Shown here one piece after another: positions 12,122 to 24,318 of a stretch of DNA of 64,000 nt. Position numbers and translations under genes: made by a program. How positions within the stretch are numbered: position 1 is the first letter of the stretch; the number at the start of each line of letters is the position of its first letter. The stretch covers positions 23,188,969 through 23,252,968 of the forward strand of contig NC_054549.1 in the NCBI RefSeq assembly GCF_017654505.1, given 5' to 3'. Source of the DNA: Polyodon spathula (lineage: Eukaryota > Chordata > Actinopteri > Acipenseriformes > Polyodontidae). A model generated the notes under the pieces. The model saw nothing but the letters and a program-made list of their open reading frames with translations. It had not been told where the DNA came from and ran no database searches.

Positions 12122-13559
12122 CATTAAGATATGTATTGGTGCTGAAAAGCCCTACTCACTTAATGAGTCAATGAAGATACAGGAAGAGCTCCCAGTTTAA
12201 TATACAACTAACCACTGCAACTGGGAATCAATGAGGGATTGGCAACATTCTTAATGATATAAGAAGAAGACAGAATAATACACACAGCATCAGGGAGCAC
12301 TAATTACAGTGATCATATTAATGATGGAGGAACTTATTAGTTATGCAATGAAATATTGTGCTTGATACTTAGAGGGGTGAGACAAAATATTAGGGGGCTT
12401 AGATAGATAGATAGATCCATTGTTATGCCACAATTCAATTTTTCCATATTTCTGGAGAATCAGATTGTGATGAATTTTTTTTTTTTTTTGCACCATGCTT
12501 GTTAACCAGAGACAGAAACAGCAACAAGAAACGCGCACACAAACAAAAATTTGGAGGTTGGCGAATAAATCTTGTTTCATCTTTTTAATGGGACAGTGGT
12601 ACAGTAATTATATTAACCATCTGGCTTGCTTGTTTTCTTTTATTGAACTTGGTTGTAGTGGGCAGTTTTTTTTTTTTTTTTTTTTTTCATGAAGTGAAAC
12701 TTAAATTCCCAAACAGTCTTTGATTTTTTTTTAAAAAAACTGTAACTGAATCCATTCTGACCTGCTAAGAGCTGAATGTATTGTTTTAGACCCCTAATAA
12801 ACTGTGCATTGATCAGTTTCCATCAGTACCGTTCAGTTGGCAGCCGAAGCCTGTGTGAATGAAGTCCATGGTTAGTAGAGGGGATCGGATCATACAGGGT
12901 CTGATAGGACAGATTTTAATGGATTCACACACCTCACTGTCACCATTTCCAGCTGGTATTTGGCACGTCAGCTTTAAGTTGCTTTTAAGCTCAGCATTGA
13001 CATGGTTAAAACACAGTTTGTTTTTTGTTTGATTCCCTAGCATTTCAGCCGACACTGATCCCCTTTGCCCTCTGAATTATAACAGACCCACGTAGTTTTG
13101 GAGAGCACATTAGCTAACGCAATCACAGAAGTACTAATTGCCTGAGTGATTATCAGTTCTCCTGAGGCTTACAAAACACCAAATGGCACACACCTGATGT
13201 CAGTTTCAATCTCGAGAATAAAAATTGACACAATCATTTAATAACCCTGCCCTGTTGCGCAATTCCATTCATTAAATAGGCCTGTGCAATTTTGAAAGAC
13301 GTACACATGGTACTACACAATCTGGTTTGCAGATAGTATTGGACTTCCTAGGTCATTTCAGTATTCTTTCAATGCCTTCTTTCCTGTCATTAATCTACAT
13401 GCTGCTTCCACTATTGAGAAGGACCTAGGTGCAGACTTCCTGACAATAAAGCATGGACATGGAGAACTGTCTGTAATCAAGAACCAGGTGTTTTAAAGTA
13501 ATGTTTGCTATACATAGGATTAGCTAAGAGAAGTATGTGGCAACCGACATGTTCATTTG
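12122..13559. other. Non-coding stretch
   Basis: AT-rich with poly-T tracts (12475-12489 and 12667-12687) and four GATA units at 12399-12415. No gene or known repeat was recognised. Confidence 0.45.
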
Positions 13560-13890
13560 CCACAGTACCACTGCACAGCACTTTTGCAGGTTTCCCCCCA
13601 TGCTTTTCACATGGTTATGCTATTTCTTTTCCATAGTTTACTATAGTTTTTTTTTTTTTATTATGCTTTAGCATACCTGACTGTGCTTTATAATGCACTT
13701 GCTGTGCTTTTACTATGGGACGCTTTTGTAAGGGTTAGTTTACCATGGTTTGGTAAAAGGCTTTACCATACACCTCTGGGCTTTACAATGCTTCCCTTTG
13801 CTTTACCATGCTTTCATTGTGATTTATTACATGTTGCTGTGCTTTTACTGCTGGGAGTTTTTATAATGGGTACCTTATGGGAGTTCCACT
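13560..13890. repeat. Dispersed GCTTTACCATGCTTT-type repeat, copy 1
   Basis: Built from degenerate short subunits such as TGCTTTACCATGCTTTC, TTTACCATGGTTTGG and TGCTGTGCTTTTACT. A second copy is split around the hAT element at 24396-24479 and 25276-25490, and a shorter third lies at 32180-32275. Confidence 0.55.
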
Positions 13891-14544
13891 GTCTCACAGA
13901 CCTGTGTGAATGAGAATTGACTAGAATGAGGTTTATATTCTCCATAGTTAAGCAGCTTATCTGCAGTGTTATAGAAAGACAAAGAAAATCCAAAAGAGCT
14001 GTAACATATCAACTGGGCTGTGCTTTTCATAAAGCTCTGCTTTATTTAATCTATTTCACATTATATTATATAAACAACCGGGCCACTTTATTAGGTCCAG
14101 TCTGTCTCCCTGATTGGGTTTGGCACGGCGCTGGTGTGGGGCAGGTTCTCCTGGCATACCCTGGGCCCCTCCATTACTCTGGAAGGCTGAACGAATGCTT
14201 AAGCATCACTGCACACCATCCAAAAATGCCAAACCCTGATTGATGGCTTCTTTCAATAATGCCGCCCCCTCACCGTGCCAGAATTGTGAACGGTTTGTGG
14301 AGCATGACACCGAATTCTTCCACGGTCCCCACAATGATCTCGATCCAGTTGTCTGAACGATTCGTCATCATGATCCTCTGCACTGAATATTAATCACTGA
14401 ATTGAGCCCTGGAGACACCTTCCAGCACCTTGTGGAGTCAAGGTCATGTCGTGTTCAAGTCTTTACCCATAAATCTTACACTTAGCTACACAGGTTTCAA
14501 ATGTGCAGGATTGAACGAAACACATATTGAGCATGTTATGGTAC

Positions 14545-14744
14545 TACACTCGGTTAAAGAAATCTCTGTTTGCAAGCCATGCTTTCAGTGTGCTTACAAC
14601 CAACTGCTTCCCCTGTTGGCTGATATGACCCAGAAGACACTGCTGAGTAATAGATTTCCTGGGAGTAAGGCTTGGGAACTTTCTTTTGTGTTTCTTTCAA
14701 AACTGCACATTGGAGACCGGTGTAGCCAACAGAAGTGGCTACAC

Positions 14745-14745
<1 letters not shown>
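14545..14745. repeat. Dispersed repeat family D3, copy 1
   Basis: Includes GTTTGCAAGCCATGCTTT, TGACCCAGAAGACACT, TGTGTTTCTTTCAAAACT and GCACATTGGAGACC. The same blocks in the same order occur at 18045-18330, and the 5' part alone at 24319-24395. The family is not named here. Confidence 0.5.
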
Positions 14746-14747
<2 letters not shown>

Positions 14748-14775
<28 letters not shown>

Positions 14776-14777
14776 CT
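14748..14777. repeat. (CTTT)n microsatellite
   Basis: About seven CTTT units. Confidence 0.9.
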
Positions 14778-15423
14778 TTTGAGATTGAATAGATCTGCTC
14801 CAATTGCTGTGTAAAATTGGCCATAAAACCTAGATAACATTGTTAATATGCAAATGCATGCATACACACTGACACTAGCACACTGTCACACACACTGACA
14901 CACACACTCACACTCACACACTGACCCACGTACACACACATAGAGAATAGATTCAGTGACCTTTCTACAGACCTCATCCAACATCAAACACTCTTTCCAC
15001 TGTCTTATTTCAGAGAAAAGGAAGCCTTCTGCTTTTCTCTCCTCTCCCCTATTCCTTCTGCTTCTCTGCCTTCCACCCACTTCCTCATTCCTCCTCCCTC
15101 TCCTTCTTCTTCCTCTCTATCCCTCCCTCTCCCTGTTACCCTCTCCCTCTCTATCCCTCTCTCCCTCTTCTCTCAGATGGCTGGTTGGGGGTTTTATTAA
15201 GGTGTCAGTGTCTCTCCTGTCAGAGCTGCTGGTGCAGGTCCTGTGAGGAGCCCTGCAGTGCACTCTGGAAATGTCACAGAGCCTGCAGACTGTGGATTAA
15301 TGAGACAGGAGCTGACAAGAGGCAGAGGAGAGAGAAGGAGAGGAGAGGGGGAGAGGAGAGGGACAGGGAGAGGACTAGAGGACACAGTTGGAAATTAAGT
15401 GGATAGCCTTAAGACAGAGGGTA
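14778..15423. other. CA-rich, then pyrimidine-rich, then purine-rich non-coding stretch
   Basis: CACACTGACA-type repeats at 14865-14940, a CCTCTCCCT-type pyrimidine tract at 15030-15175, and a GAGAGG purine tract at 15320-15375. The apparent Leu/Pro/Ser-rich frames are products of this base composition. Nothing coding was identified. Confidence 0.5.
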
Positions 15424-15605
15424 GGAGACACTTATTCACACAGAGAGTGGGGAGGAGATGGAATGGCTTACCTAGTCATGTTGCTGAAGGAGACACTTCT
15501 TCACACAGAGAGTGGGGAGGGGATGGAATGGGTTACATAGTTATGTTGCTGAAGGAGACACTTCTTCACACAGAGTGGTGAGGGGATGGAATGGGTTACC
15601 TAGTT
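15424..15605 (+). repeat. 65-bp tandem repeat derived from a LINE C-terminal coding segment
   Basis: The unit starting GGAGACACTT recurs at 15424, 15489 and 15554 (period 65 bp). The first unit translates to RRHLFTQRVGRRWNGLPSHV, which matches in pattern the CR1-type RRHFFTQRIVRVWNQLPSNV encoded by the LINE fragment at 16476-16147. The minisatellite therefore appears to have grown from a piece of a CR1-like ORF2. Confidence 0.6.
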
Positions 15606-15622
15606 TCTGTGTGGGAGGGAGG

Positions 15623-15624
<2 letters not shown>

Positions 15625-15685
<61 letters not shown>

Positions 15686-15700
15686 GAGAGAGAGAGAAAG
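15625..15700. repeat. (GA)n microsatellite
   Basis: GA run interrupted once by GTGAGA. Confidence 0.95.
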
Positions 15701-15859
15701 GCTAGTGAGTGTGGGGGGACGAGAGGGGGAGGCAGGGGAAGAGGGAAGGGAACTAAAGCAATGGTTTAAAAAGGCAGGAATTGTTCAACTTATTAAGTAG
15801 CTACGTGATAGTTCTTTTCTGTTTAAATACATTTAAAAAGTGCCCTGTTTTTTGCAGTG

Positions 15860-15901
15860 TGTGTGTCTGCGTCTCTAGTGTCTCAGTGTGTCTCTACATC
15901 T

Positions 15902-15935
<34 letters not shown>

Positions 15936-17695
15936 CTCAGCGTATCTCCACATGTCTAAGTGTGTATCTCAGTGTATATCAGTGTGTAGCTCTGTATGTC
16001 TCAGTGTATATCAGTGTTTAGCTCTGTGTATCTCAGTGTGTCTCAGTGTATCTCAATGTATCTCAGTGTGTCTCATAAGAACATAAGAACATAAGAAAGT
16101 TTACAAACGAGAGGAGGCCATTCGGCCCATCTTGCTCGTTTGGTTGTTAGTAGCTTATTGATCCCAAAATCTCATCAAGCAGCTTCTTGAAGGATCCCAG
16201 GGTGTCGGCTTCAACAACATTACTGGGGAGTTGATTCCAGACCCTCACAATTCTCTGTGTAAAAAAGTGTCTCCTATTTTCTGTTCTGAATGCCCCTTTT
16301 TCTAAACTCCATTTGTGACCCCTGGTCCTTGTTTCTTTTTTCAGGCTGAAAAAGTCCCTTGGGTCGACACTGTCAATACCTTTTAGAATTTTGAATGCTT
16401 GGATTAGGTCGCCACGTAGTCTTCTTTGTTCAAGACTGAACAGATTCAATTCTTTTAGCCTGTCTGCATATGACATGCCTTTTAAGCCCGGAATAATTCT
16501 GGTCTCTTCTTTGCACTCTTTCTAGAGCAGCAATATCTTTTTTATAGCGAGGTGACCAGAACTGCACACAATATTCAGATGAGGTCTTACAAGTCTCATT
16601 GTACAGTTTTAAGTCTCAGTGTATCTCAATGTATCTCAGTGTGTATCTCAGTGTATCTCAGTGTGTCTCAGTGTATCTCAATGTATCTCAGTGTGTCTCA
16701 GTGTATCTCAGTGTATCTCCAGTGTGTCTCAGTGTATCTCAATGTATCTCAGTGTATCTCAGTGTGTCTCAGTGTATCTCAGTGTATCTCAGTGTGTCTC
16801 AGTGTGTCTCAGTGTATCTCAGTGTGTCTCAGTGTATCTCAGTGTATCTCAGTGTATCTCAGTGTATCTCAGTGTATCTCAGTGTGTCTCAGTGTATCTC
16901 AGTGTGTATCTCAGTGTATCTCAGTGTGTCTCAGTGTATCTCAGTGTGTCTCAGTGTGTCTCAGTGTATCTCAGTGTATCTCAGTGTGTCTCAGTGTATC
17001 TCAGTGTATCTCAGTGTGTCTCAGTGTATCTCAGTGTATCTCAGTGTGTCTCAGTGTATCTCAATGTATCTCAGTGTGTCTCAGTGTATCTCAGTGTATC
17101 TCAGTGTATCTCAGTGTGTCTCAGTGTGTCTCAGTGTATCTCAGTGTGTCTCAGTGTATCTCAGTGTGTCTCAGTGTATCTCAGTGTGTCTCAGTGTATA
17201 GACCAGAGTAGTCTCAATGTTTGTCTCAGTGTGTCTCAGTGTATCTCAGTGTGTCTCAGTGTATCTCAGTGTGTCTCAGTGTATCTCAGTGTGTCTCAGT
17301 GTATCTCAATGTATCTCAGTGTGTCTCAGTGTATCTCAGTGTATCTCAGTGTATCTCAGTGTGTCTCAGTGTATCTCAGTGTATCTCAATGTATCTCAGT
17401 GTCTCAGTGTATCTCAATGTATCTCAGTGTGTCTCAGTGTATCTCAATGTATCTCAGTGTATCTCAGTGTATCTCAGTGTGTCTCAGTGTATCTCAGTGT
17501 ATCTCAGTGTGTCTCAGTGTGTCTCAGTGTATCTCAATGTATCTCAGTGTGTCTCAGTGTATCTCAGTGTGTCTCAGTGTGTCTCAGTGTATCTCAGTGT
17601 GTAGTGTATCTCAGTGTGTCTCAGTGTATCTCAGTGTATCTCAGTGTATCTCAGTGTATCTCAATGTATCTCAGTGTGTCTCAGTGTTTCTCATC
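15860..17695 (+). repeat. 10-bp satellite, unit TGTRTCTCAG
   Basis: More than 100 copies of TGTATCTCAG and TGTGTCTCAG in loose alternation, preceded by a (TG)n run at 15907-15932 and split by a LINE fragment at 16073-16612. A 10-bp unit with no stop in any of its three readings stays open in all three plus frames. This explains the long Ser/Val/Cys/Leu frames (up to 380 codons at 16619-17761), which are not genes. Confidence 0.95.
16073..16612 (-). mobile_element. CR1-like LINE 3' fragment inserted in the satellite
   Basis: The minus strand from 16476 to 16147 encodes the C-terminal part of a CR1-type reverse transcriptase protein (NLFSLEQRRLRGDLIQAFKI, then HFFTQRIVRVWNQLPSNVV). The minus-strand 3' end at 16073-16100 has tandem TTCTTATG units, an 8-bp tail repeat of the kind that ends CR1 elements. 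Satellite units flank both sides, so the LINE is younger than that part of the array. It is strongly 5'-truncated, as is usual for LINE insertions. Confidence 0.85.
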
Positions 17696-18044
17696 TATGT
17701 CAGTGTGTTGTTATTTCTGGGCTCTTTGCCCTTTCTCAGGAACGGAAGAATGAAGCAGTAGATAATTAAAGTGCTGCTGTACCAAACAGCCAGTGAGTGC
17801 AACCTTAATAACTGGGATTCGGACTGAAAGTACAGAGACACTGTCAGCACAGGACAGCACACAAGCACTCAGGCAGCCTGCCACAAATATAGAGAACAGG
17901 AGATTAATATGTAGAACACACTCGCTATATATAGATTCTGTTTTTATATCATTTAAAGTGATTGGAACAAAATAATTCCACAAATCTTGCCAGCCGCGCA
18001 CTTCCCTTCACAATACAAAGAAACACATGTTAACTATAAAACAT

Positions 18045-18330
18045 CGAGCACCAAGTTAAAGAAAGCTCTGTTTGCACAAACCATTATTTCATGTTGTGTC
18101 ACACTGCCTTGGTCACCTGGAGGACTGGAATGCTTCCCCACCAACCTGCTGCATTCTCTATTGACTTGACCCAGAAGAGACTCTTGAGGTGACCTAGGAA
18201 GTACAAGTGTAACAGATTTGCAGAAAGCCTAGTGAAGTACTGCATGTGTTACAGTGTTTGCTATGATGTGTTTCTTTCAGAACTCCACATTTGAGAGCTG
18301 TGTAGGGAATGGAAGTGCAGGATATCGAGG
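18045..18330. repeat. Dispersed repeat family D3, copy 2
   Basis: Shares GTTAAAGAAA.CTCTGTTTGC, TTGACCCAGAAGAGACTC and TGTGTTTCTTTCAGAACTCC with the 14545 copy, and is the fullest copy in the window. Positions 17700-18044 hold no recognised feature. Confidence 0.5.
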
Positions 18331-18429
18331 AGTTCTAAAATTATTTTGTTAGCTTCAATTACTTGAAGGGTTAGCTTTATTTTACCAGTAAGTCACTTTA
18401 ATTGATTTTTACTATTGTCGGTATCTGAG

Positions 18430-20670
18430 TGCTTCTGGGTTCTGTTGCTCCTCCGGTATTGAGTTTATTTTCTCAGACCCGTCCCGGCATTGCCTCTCTT
18501 CTATGCTCCACTCAGCTCTATCACTCTATTATTCAGTCTTCCACTAACAATCCCCGTAAACTTTTCTCTACCTTCTCCTCCCTCCTTAGCCCTCCCCCTC
18601 TCCCACCTTCCTCTGTCTCAGCCGACGACTTTGCCTCCTTCTTCAAAATCACTGACATCTGCAAAATCTTCAATACGTCCCCTCCTTCCCTACCCAATTC
18701 ATCCTCCTTCTCCTTTTCGCCCCTCTCGGACTCTGACGTTTGCCCCGCTCCAGGGTTAAAACCCACCACATGTGCTCTGGACTCCCTCCCCACTCACCTT
18801 TTCCAGGCTGCTGCCCCTGCTCTACTCCCTTTCATTTCCTCTCTTTTCAACAACTCTCTACTCTCTGGCTTTTTCCCCTCTGCTTTCAAACAGGCCTGCA
18901 TGACCCCATCTTAAAAAAAATCTCCCTTGATCCCTCATCCCTCCAGAACTACCCTTCTGTCTCCTGTCTTCCTTTCCTCTCTAAAACCCTTGAGCGAACG
19001 GTACACTGCCAGCTCTGCTTTCCTGTCAACATATTCTCTACTTGACCCCCTCCAATCTGGTTTTTGTTTGGCACACTCCACTGAAACTGCTCTTCTCTCC
19101 GTCACTTACACTCTACTCTCTGTGTGTGCCGCCTTCCTCTCCTCTGTCCTAATTCTCCTTGACTTCTCTGCAGCCTTTGACACAGTTGACCACTCTATTC
19201 TCATGTCCTCCCTCGCTGACCTGAGATGCTCCGGCACTGCTCTTGCTTGGTTCTCCTCCTACCTCTCTGATCACACGTACCGGGTGTCCTGACGTGGCTC
19301 ACCCTCTGCCTCTTGCTCTATTTTTTACAGTCATCCCCCAAGGCTCAGTCTTGGGACTCCTCCTGTTTTCTCTCTACACTCGCCTCCTTAGACCTCTCAT
19401 CTCATCCCATGGCTTATCGTATCACTTCTATGCTGATGATGCTCAGATCTTACTCTCCTTACCCCCCATCCAACCTAGATCTCCTCCTGGATGCACTCAA
19501 GCGCAACCTCTCCAAATCAGACCTTTCCTTCCCCCTCTTTCTCCCCCACCACTGATCTCTCTGTCTCTATTCCTCTTGAATCCACCACCCTCTCTCTCTC
19601 TTCATCCACCAATAACTTGGGGTCACCCTCAACCCCTCTCTCTCCTACTCTCAGCACATTTCTACTCCGGCATGCTCCTGTTGCTTCTTCCTCAGCAACA
19701 TACACACAGATCCTAGTTCAGGCCCTGGCACTGTCCCGTCTTGACTACTCCCTCCTGGCCGGCCTCCCTGCCTCTGTGATCCGAACACTCCAGGTCATCC
19801 AAAACTGTGCTGCTCCCCTTGTCTTTTCCCTTCCTCATTTCTCCCATGCCACACCACTGCTCCGCTCTCTGCACTGGCTCCCTATTACTGCTCGTATATT
19901 GTTCAAAACTCTTGTACTTGCCTATCGCTGCCTCAACCTTTCTTCCCCCTCATACCTCCAGACTGTTATTTCTCCCTACACCCCCTCTCGCCCCCCTGTG
20001 CTCCTCTGCCACCGGAGGATTAGCAGTACCCTCCCATCTGTTCCTTTGCCTCCAGAGCCCGCTCCTTCTCCACCCTTGCCCGTCAGTAGTGGACAGATCT
20101 GCCCACAGATATCAGGAGTGCTCTGTCCCTGATCAACTTCTGTCACCTCATCAAGACACACCTGTTCAGACAGCATCTGTAAACCTCACAACTCTCCACT
20201 ATACTGGACTATATGGCACCCAATTGTATCAGTATTTGCATTATTTTGTACTTATATTGAACTGTTCCACACTTTGCTGTATTCTACTACTTCTCTCAAT
20301 CCTAATTATAGTTTCTGTATCTTGTATTTGATTTTACTCTTAAAGGTAATTGTATACACATTTTTGTAATTGCTCTTATTTGAAATCAGTCTTATCCATT
20401 TATCATACTTACTATTTGCTCTTAATGGATTTTACTCTTATAACTAAATACTTTTAAGTGAAATTGCTCTTAGTCGTAATTGCTCTCAAATGTAATTATT
20501 TACTGTATTTTTTATTTTCTCTCATTTGTATTTGCTCTTACTACTGATCTGACTGTATTTTATAACTGCTATCATCTGTAATGTGATACGTTGTAAAGTG
20601 ATACTTTATAACAACTGTAAGTCGCCCTGGATAAGGGCATCTGCTAAGAAATAAATAATAACAATAATAA
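18430..20670 (+). mobile_element. L2-type LINE, 5'-truncated and frameshifted ORF2
   Basis: Successive frames carry the reverse transcriptase landmarks in order: a pre-RT region near 18600-18900 (TCALDSLPTHLFQ), motif A at about 19158 (LLDFSAAFDTVDH), motif B at about 19334 (IPQGSVLG), motif C at about 19424 (FYADD), then the C-terminal segment at 19700-19960 (LSRLDYSLLAGLPASVI, LRSLHWLPITARI). The 3' tail AAGTCGCCCTGGATAAGGGC leading to an AAATAATAA end at 20610-20670 is the classic fish L2 tail. Several frame changes show that it is dead. The endonuclease domain is missing. Confidence 0.9.
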
Positions 20671-20819
20671 TTTCATCAAATCATGTGACAATATAGCCTT
20701 TCAACTCCTCCTTGGTATTAAGACCACCCTACAATAAAGGCTGCTTTGCTTCTATGGACAGCAATGTAAATATTAAGGCCAAACGTATGAAACCTGTTTA
20801 AACCGTTCTCTAATGAGAC

Positions 20820-21190
20820 TGACATGCTGATGCAAGTCATTTACACACACGCCTCATCGCCACGGCTCCACATGCAAAGTCAGAGCCAGCAGTGTGAAGA
20901 AGTTAATGATCATGACACGGATCAACAGCATATGCAGGACAGCAGAGAACAAGATTCAGCAAAGAAATGTTTATCACAATTTGATAAGCTCCATGTAAAA
21001 ATGTCAGTGTGACCTACAGACAGGCACATGTGCTAACAGACAGACACCCGCCTATTTCCCCAGAATCTGATATGCTCAATAACTTAATACCAAGTTTCAT
21101 CACAACTGAATAAGCAGTTCTGCAGATATATGGAACAATGTGAAGTGTGACATGAGTACGTACGACCGCCTCCACTAGACCCATCTTCGC
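20820..21190. repeat. Dispersed repeat family D1, copy 2
   Basis: Contains CATCGCCACGGCTCCACATG, CAGAGCCAGCAGTGTGAAG, AAGTTTCATCACAACTGAAT, AAGCAGTTCTGCAGATAT and GACCGCCTCCAC. It is colinear with the copies at 2101 and 62330. TG-rich simple sequence follows at 21240-21415. Confidence 0.5.
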
Positions 21191-21415
21191 TGGAGTTTTC
21201 TTATTCCTCGGTAGATAAAAAAAATGGCAGTCCTTACTAAGATAACGTGTCTCTATGTGTGTCTCTTTTGTCACTCTGTATGTGTGCATCTCTGTGTGTG
21301 AGTGTCTCAGTCTGAGTGTATGTGTGTGTGAGCATGTCTCTGTGTGCATCTGTGTTTGTGTGTGAGCATGTCTCTGTGTGTGTGTATCTGTGCGAGCGTG
21401 TCTGTGTGTGTGTTC

Positions 21416-22274
21416 TGATTCAGACCAATAGATGACACATTACTGAATTATTCATGCCCTGCAGTAACTGTGATTATGAATCGTAATAAATTAATAATCT
21501 GCTCTCAGAATAAACAACTCGAGAGATGAGAACAGCCAGTATTATTGCAATCACTCTGCCTGAATCAATCTCTCAGGGGCCTGCGAAACAGTGCTAAGAG
21601 GCTTTAAAAGACATTCTCTTCCCTCTCGCTCTCCCTGTCTGGGGTGCATTTCCTTGGAAATATAACATCTGTGTGTCTGTATGATACAGAGTTTGCATGT
21701 AACTTGCTCATGACCTCAGTTATTGATTGTATCAGAACATGGGAGCTGTTTGTCTGTCTATCTGTCATTTTAGTTGTGCATGCAAGCGCTTATACAATCG
21801 TGATGAAACTTGCTAACAATCATCTTTATGACCATGATTACAGAGTAACCAAGGCTTTTTTAAAAAAAAATCCTTTCTCCTACCTCTTCTGAGTATTTAT
21901 CACTGGTCCTTCATTTCTCCCTCTCCCTTCCCTTTTGTCTACTCCACTCTCCCTCTTTCTCCTCTCCTCTCTCCTATCACTCCCCCTCTCTCCTCTCCAC
22001 TCTCTCCCCCTCTCCTTAATAGCTGAGTTCTCTGAGAGTACTGTGTGCATTTTCATTAGATCACTCCAGTCCCGAATGATTTTCGATCTCAGAACACAGG
22101 ATCATTAGCAGAGTCAATAAGCTAGAGGAAATTAAGATTGTTGCAATTACTCTCCTCAATACATTATGAACATTAAGAAAATTTCTGTTGAAATAAATAA
22201 ATCCTTCAAGGAGTGCTAAACCAGGTTTCCCAGTCCATTATCTTTCCATTTGATTAACATTATCACTAACCCCC
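21416..22274. other. Non-coding stretch
   Basis: No gene. A pyrimidine-rich tract (CTCTCC-type) fills 21900-22015. Confidence 0.5.
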
Positions 22275-23026
22275 TGTGACAGAGAGCGAATGATTCTTGG
22301 TGTTAGATCTCACTCCCAACCTGCGAAGGCGCTGTATAAAGGGAACAGAATACCCCGGACTAAATGGCATGACACTTCATTGCAAGGGTTAGGTGGAAGT
22401 CAGCCATCTAGAAAATGGGACGAGCTACGGTAGACAAACTCAATGATCCGGACGGGAAACGAGGTGGCATACGCGGATTGGAGGAGTGGATGCACCCGTT
22501 AACCAATGATCGAGGGTATAAATAGGAGATGTAGTAAAAGTGATCTGTTCCCTTGTAAATGGTTAAAACAACCTAGAAGGAGAAACCAGTGACAAAATGT
22601 GAGTGCTGTGCTTCTTTCATCTAGTAAACTGTTTGTTTGTTATTTAAGACTACTAACACGATCCAGAGCTGTAGTCAAAGGCCAGCATCAAACCCAGACA
22701 CCAGCACTTCCCTTTGTTTCACGGAAAACAATATTTCACACCACAAACACTAATTCACTCACTAAAGGAACTGTGTATGTGTTTTGTGTTGTGTGTGGGT
22801 GTATAAAGAACCTGACTTTTTGGTTACAGGTCAAACCCGGGAATTACAAATAAAGTGATACACGCCGCTGTATCACTTTACAACATTATTGTTTACGGTT
22901 GTTTGCCGTCAGGCTCTGGACAATTAACCATCAATAAACCCCCTTGCACCTGGATATCGTTGGCTGTCTGTTTCTTCTGGACTGCTGTATTACCTTAACC
23001 TGTACACACTTACCCACTTTGCCACA
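22275..23026 (+). mobile_element. Solo LTR, family L1, plus orientation
   Basis: Starts TGTGACAGAG and ends TTTGCCACA, so it has TG...CA ends with a short terminal inversion. A TATA box (TATAAATA, about 22516) and poly(A) signals (AATAAA near 22849 and 22933) sit in U3-R-U5 order. The same family occurs at 27988, 55346 and 58839. No internal retroviral-type coding region adjoins it. A clean 5-bp target duplication is not visible. Confidence 0.75.
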
Positions 23027-23074
23027 AACCCCTTTAAAGGATTGCTAGCCATCATTAAAATCCATTCTCTTCCA

Positions 23075-23430
23075 TCTTATACTGAGAGGCAAAGGGAGCA
23101 CCAGTATCGGGCATCTACAATCGGATGAGGCTTGTAAAATGTGGGACCACACTATGCTAACTATTCCCTAAATGATCTTCAATGGCAGACAGACAATAGA
23201 CCCACAATACTTCTGTATTATACTGAAGGGCAATGGTAACACAACTATAGGGCAGCTACAATGGGATGAGGCTGGTAGATTGGGACCACAGTATTCTAAC
23301 TGTACATAGATGATCTTCAATGGCAGACAGACAGATAAACAGACAGTGGCACTACAATGGTTCTGTAATATATTGCGGGCCAATGCAAGCACAAGTAGAG
23401 GGCAGCTACAATGGGCTAGGACAATGCTAG
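23075..23430. repeat. About 138-bp tandem repeat, roughly 2.6 copies
   Basis: ATGATCTTCAATGGCAGACA starts at 23172 and again at 23310. GGGCAGCTACAATGGG(A/C)T appears at about 23248 and 23400, with a diverged earlier version near 23110. Confidence 0.7.
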
Positions 23431-24318
23431 TGGAGTAGTGTTTTAAGCAAGTGCTCATTGAAGTTTAGTGTTTGGTAACTCGTGGGTGCTAATTACTCAT
23501 CAGACAGATGGACCACATGGTTCACGTCAGCTCTTTCCGCGAGAACATTGCCGTTTACAGGTTCTGTTTGCGTTGGCAGTGTAATTAAGACCATTGAGGC
23601 ACTTCTCTCTAATTAGCCAGCGCAATTAACTGCTGAAAGTGCCGGCCTGCGTGGAAACTCGCAGGAAGTGAAAGACAAGTACTGCAGAGCTACTAGACAT
23701 ATTGGTGATACTGTTAAAGACATTGCTCTGTGAATTGTCTCAGCCATGCCATTCATTATGCAGAGCTCGAGTGTGCACGTTTGAATGAAACATGTTTCAG
23801 TACACGTTTTCATTTTATTATGTATTTATTTATTTTACTTTTAAAGGGCCCAATAATTTAGCCCCCGATTTTCTCCCCCGTTTAGAATGTCCATTTTTTT
23901 TCCAATCTCACTGCAGCAATTCCCTGCTCAGGAGAACTGAAGGTTCAGCAGGTGTCCGATCCCACGACTGAGCCAGCTTCCTCTTCTGAACCAAGGAACT
24001 CAAAAGCAGATGTCAGTTAGCTACTGGCCTCTGGAGGACAAAGTCCAGCCCTGCAGGTGTCCGTTCTGAGCTCACTGAGCACCTGGCCAGTGGTTCCACT
24101 GTAACATGATGAGGAGAAACAGTCCTTGACTGTTTTGCCTCCCTAACCTGCAGGAGCGCCACAGCCAATGCTACACCCTCTCCGGTATCCCCAGCAAAAA
24201 CAGATGACTTTGTACATCCAGGAACCTGCACTCCCCTGACTGTATGACTAATGCTGTATGCTTTTACCAGGTGAGCCACTCGGGGACCCAAGCTTTTACG
24301 TTGTAAAAGATCTGGCAC
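23431..24318. other. Non-coding stretch
   Basis: No gene or recognised repeat. Mixed base composition with a short AT-rich patch at 23810-23910. Confidence 0.4.

Noticed and set aside
15860..17695. CRISPR-like repeat array
   Set aside because: There are no spacers. The 10-bp units are contiguous and the genome is eukaryotic.
16552..17761. Open frames of 219, 200 and 380 codons in overlapping plus-strand registers
   Set aside because: All are translations of the 10-bp TGTRTCTCAG satellite, which has no stop in any plus frame. Low complexity and simultaneous openness in three frames argue against coding.
18429..18914. Host gene encoding a Ser/Pro-rich protein
   Set aside because: It is the pre-RT part of the L2 LINE and leads into the reverse transcriptase motifs downstream.
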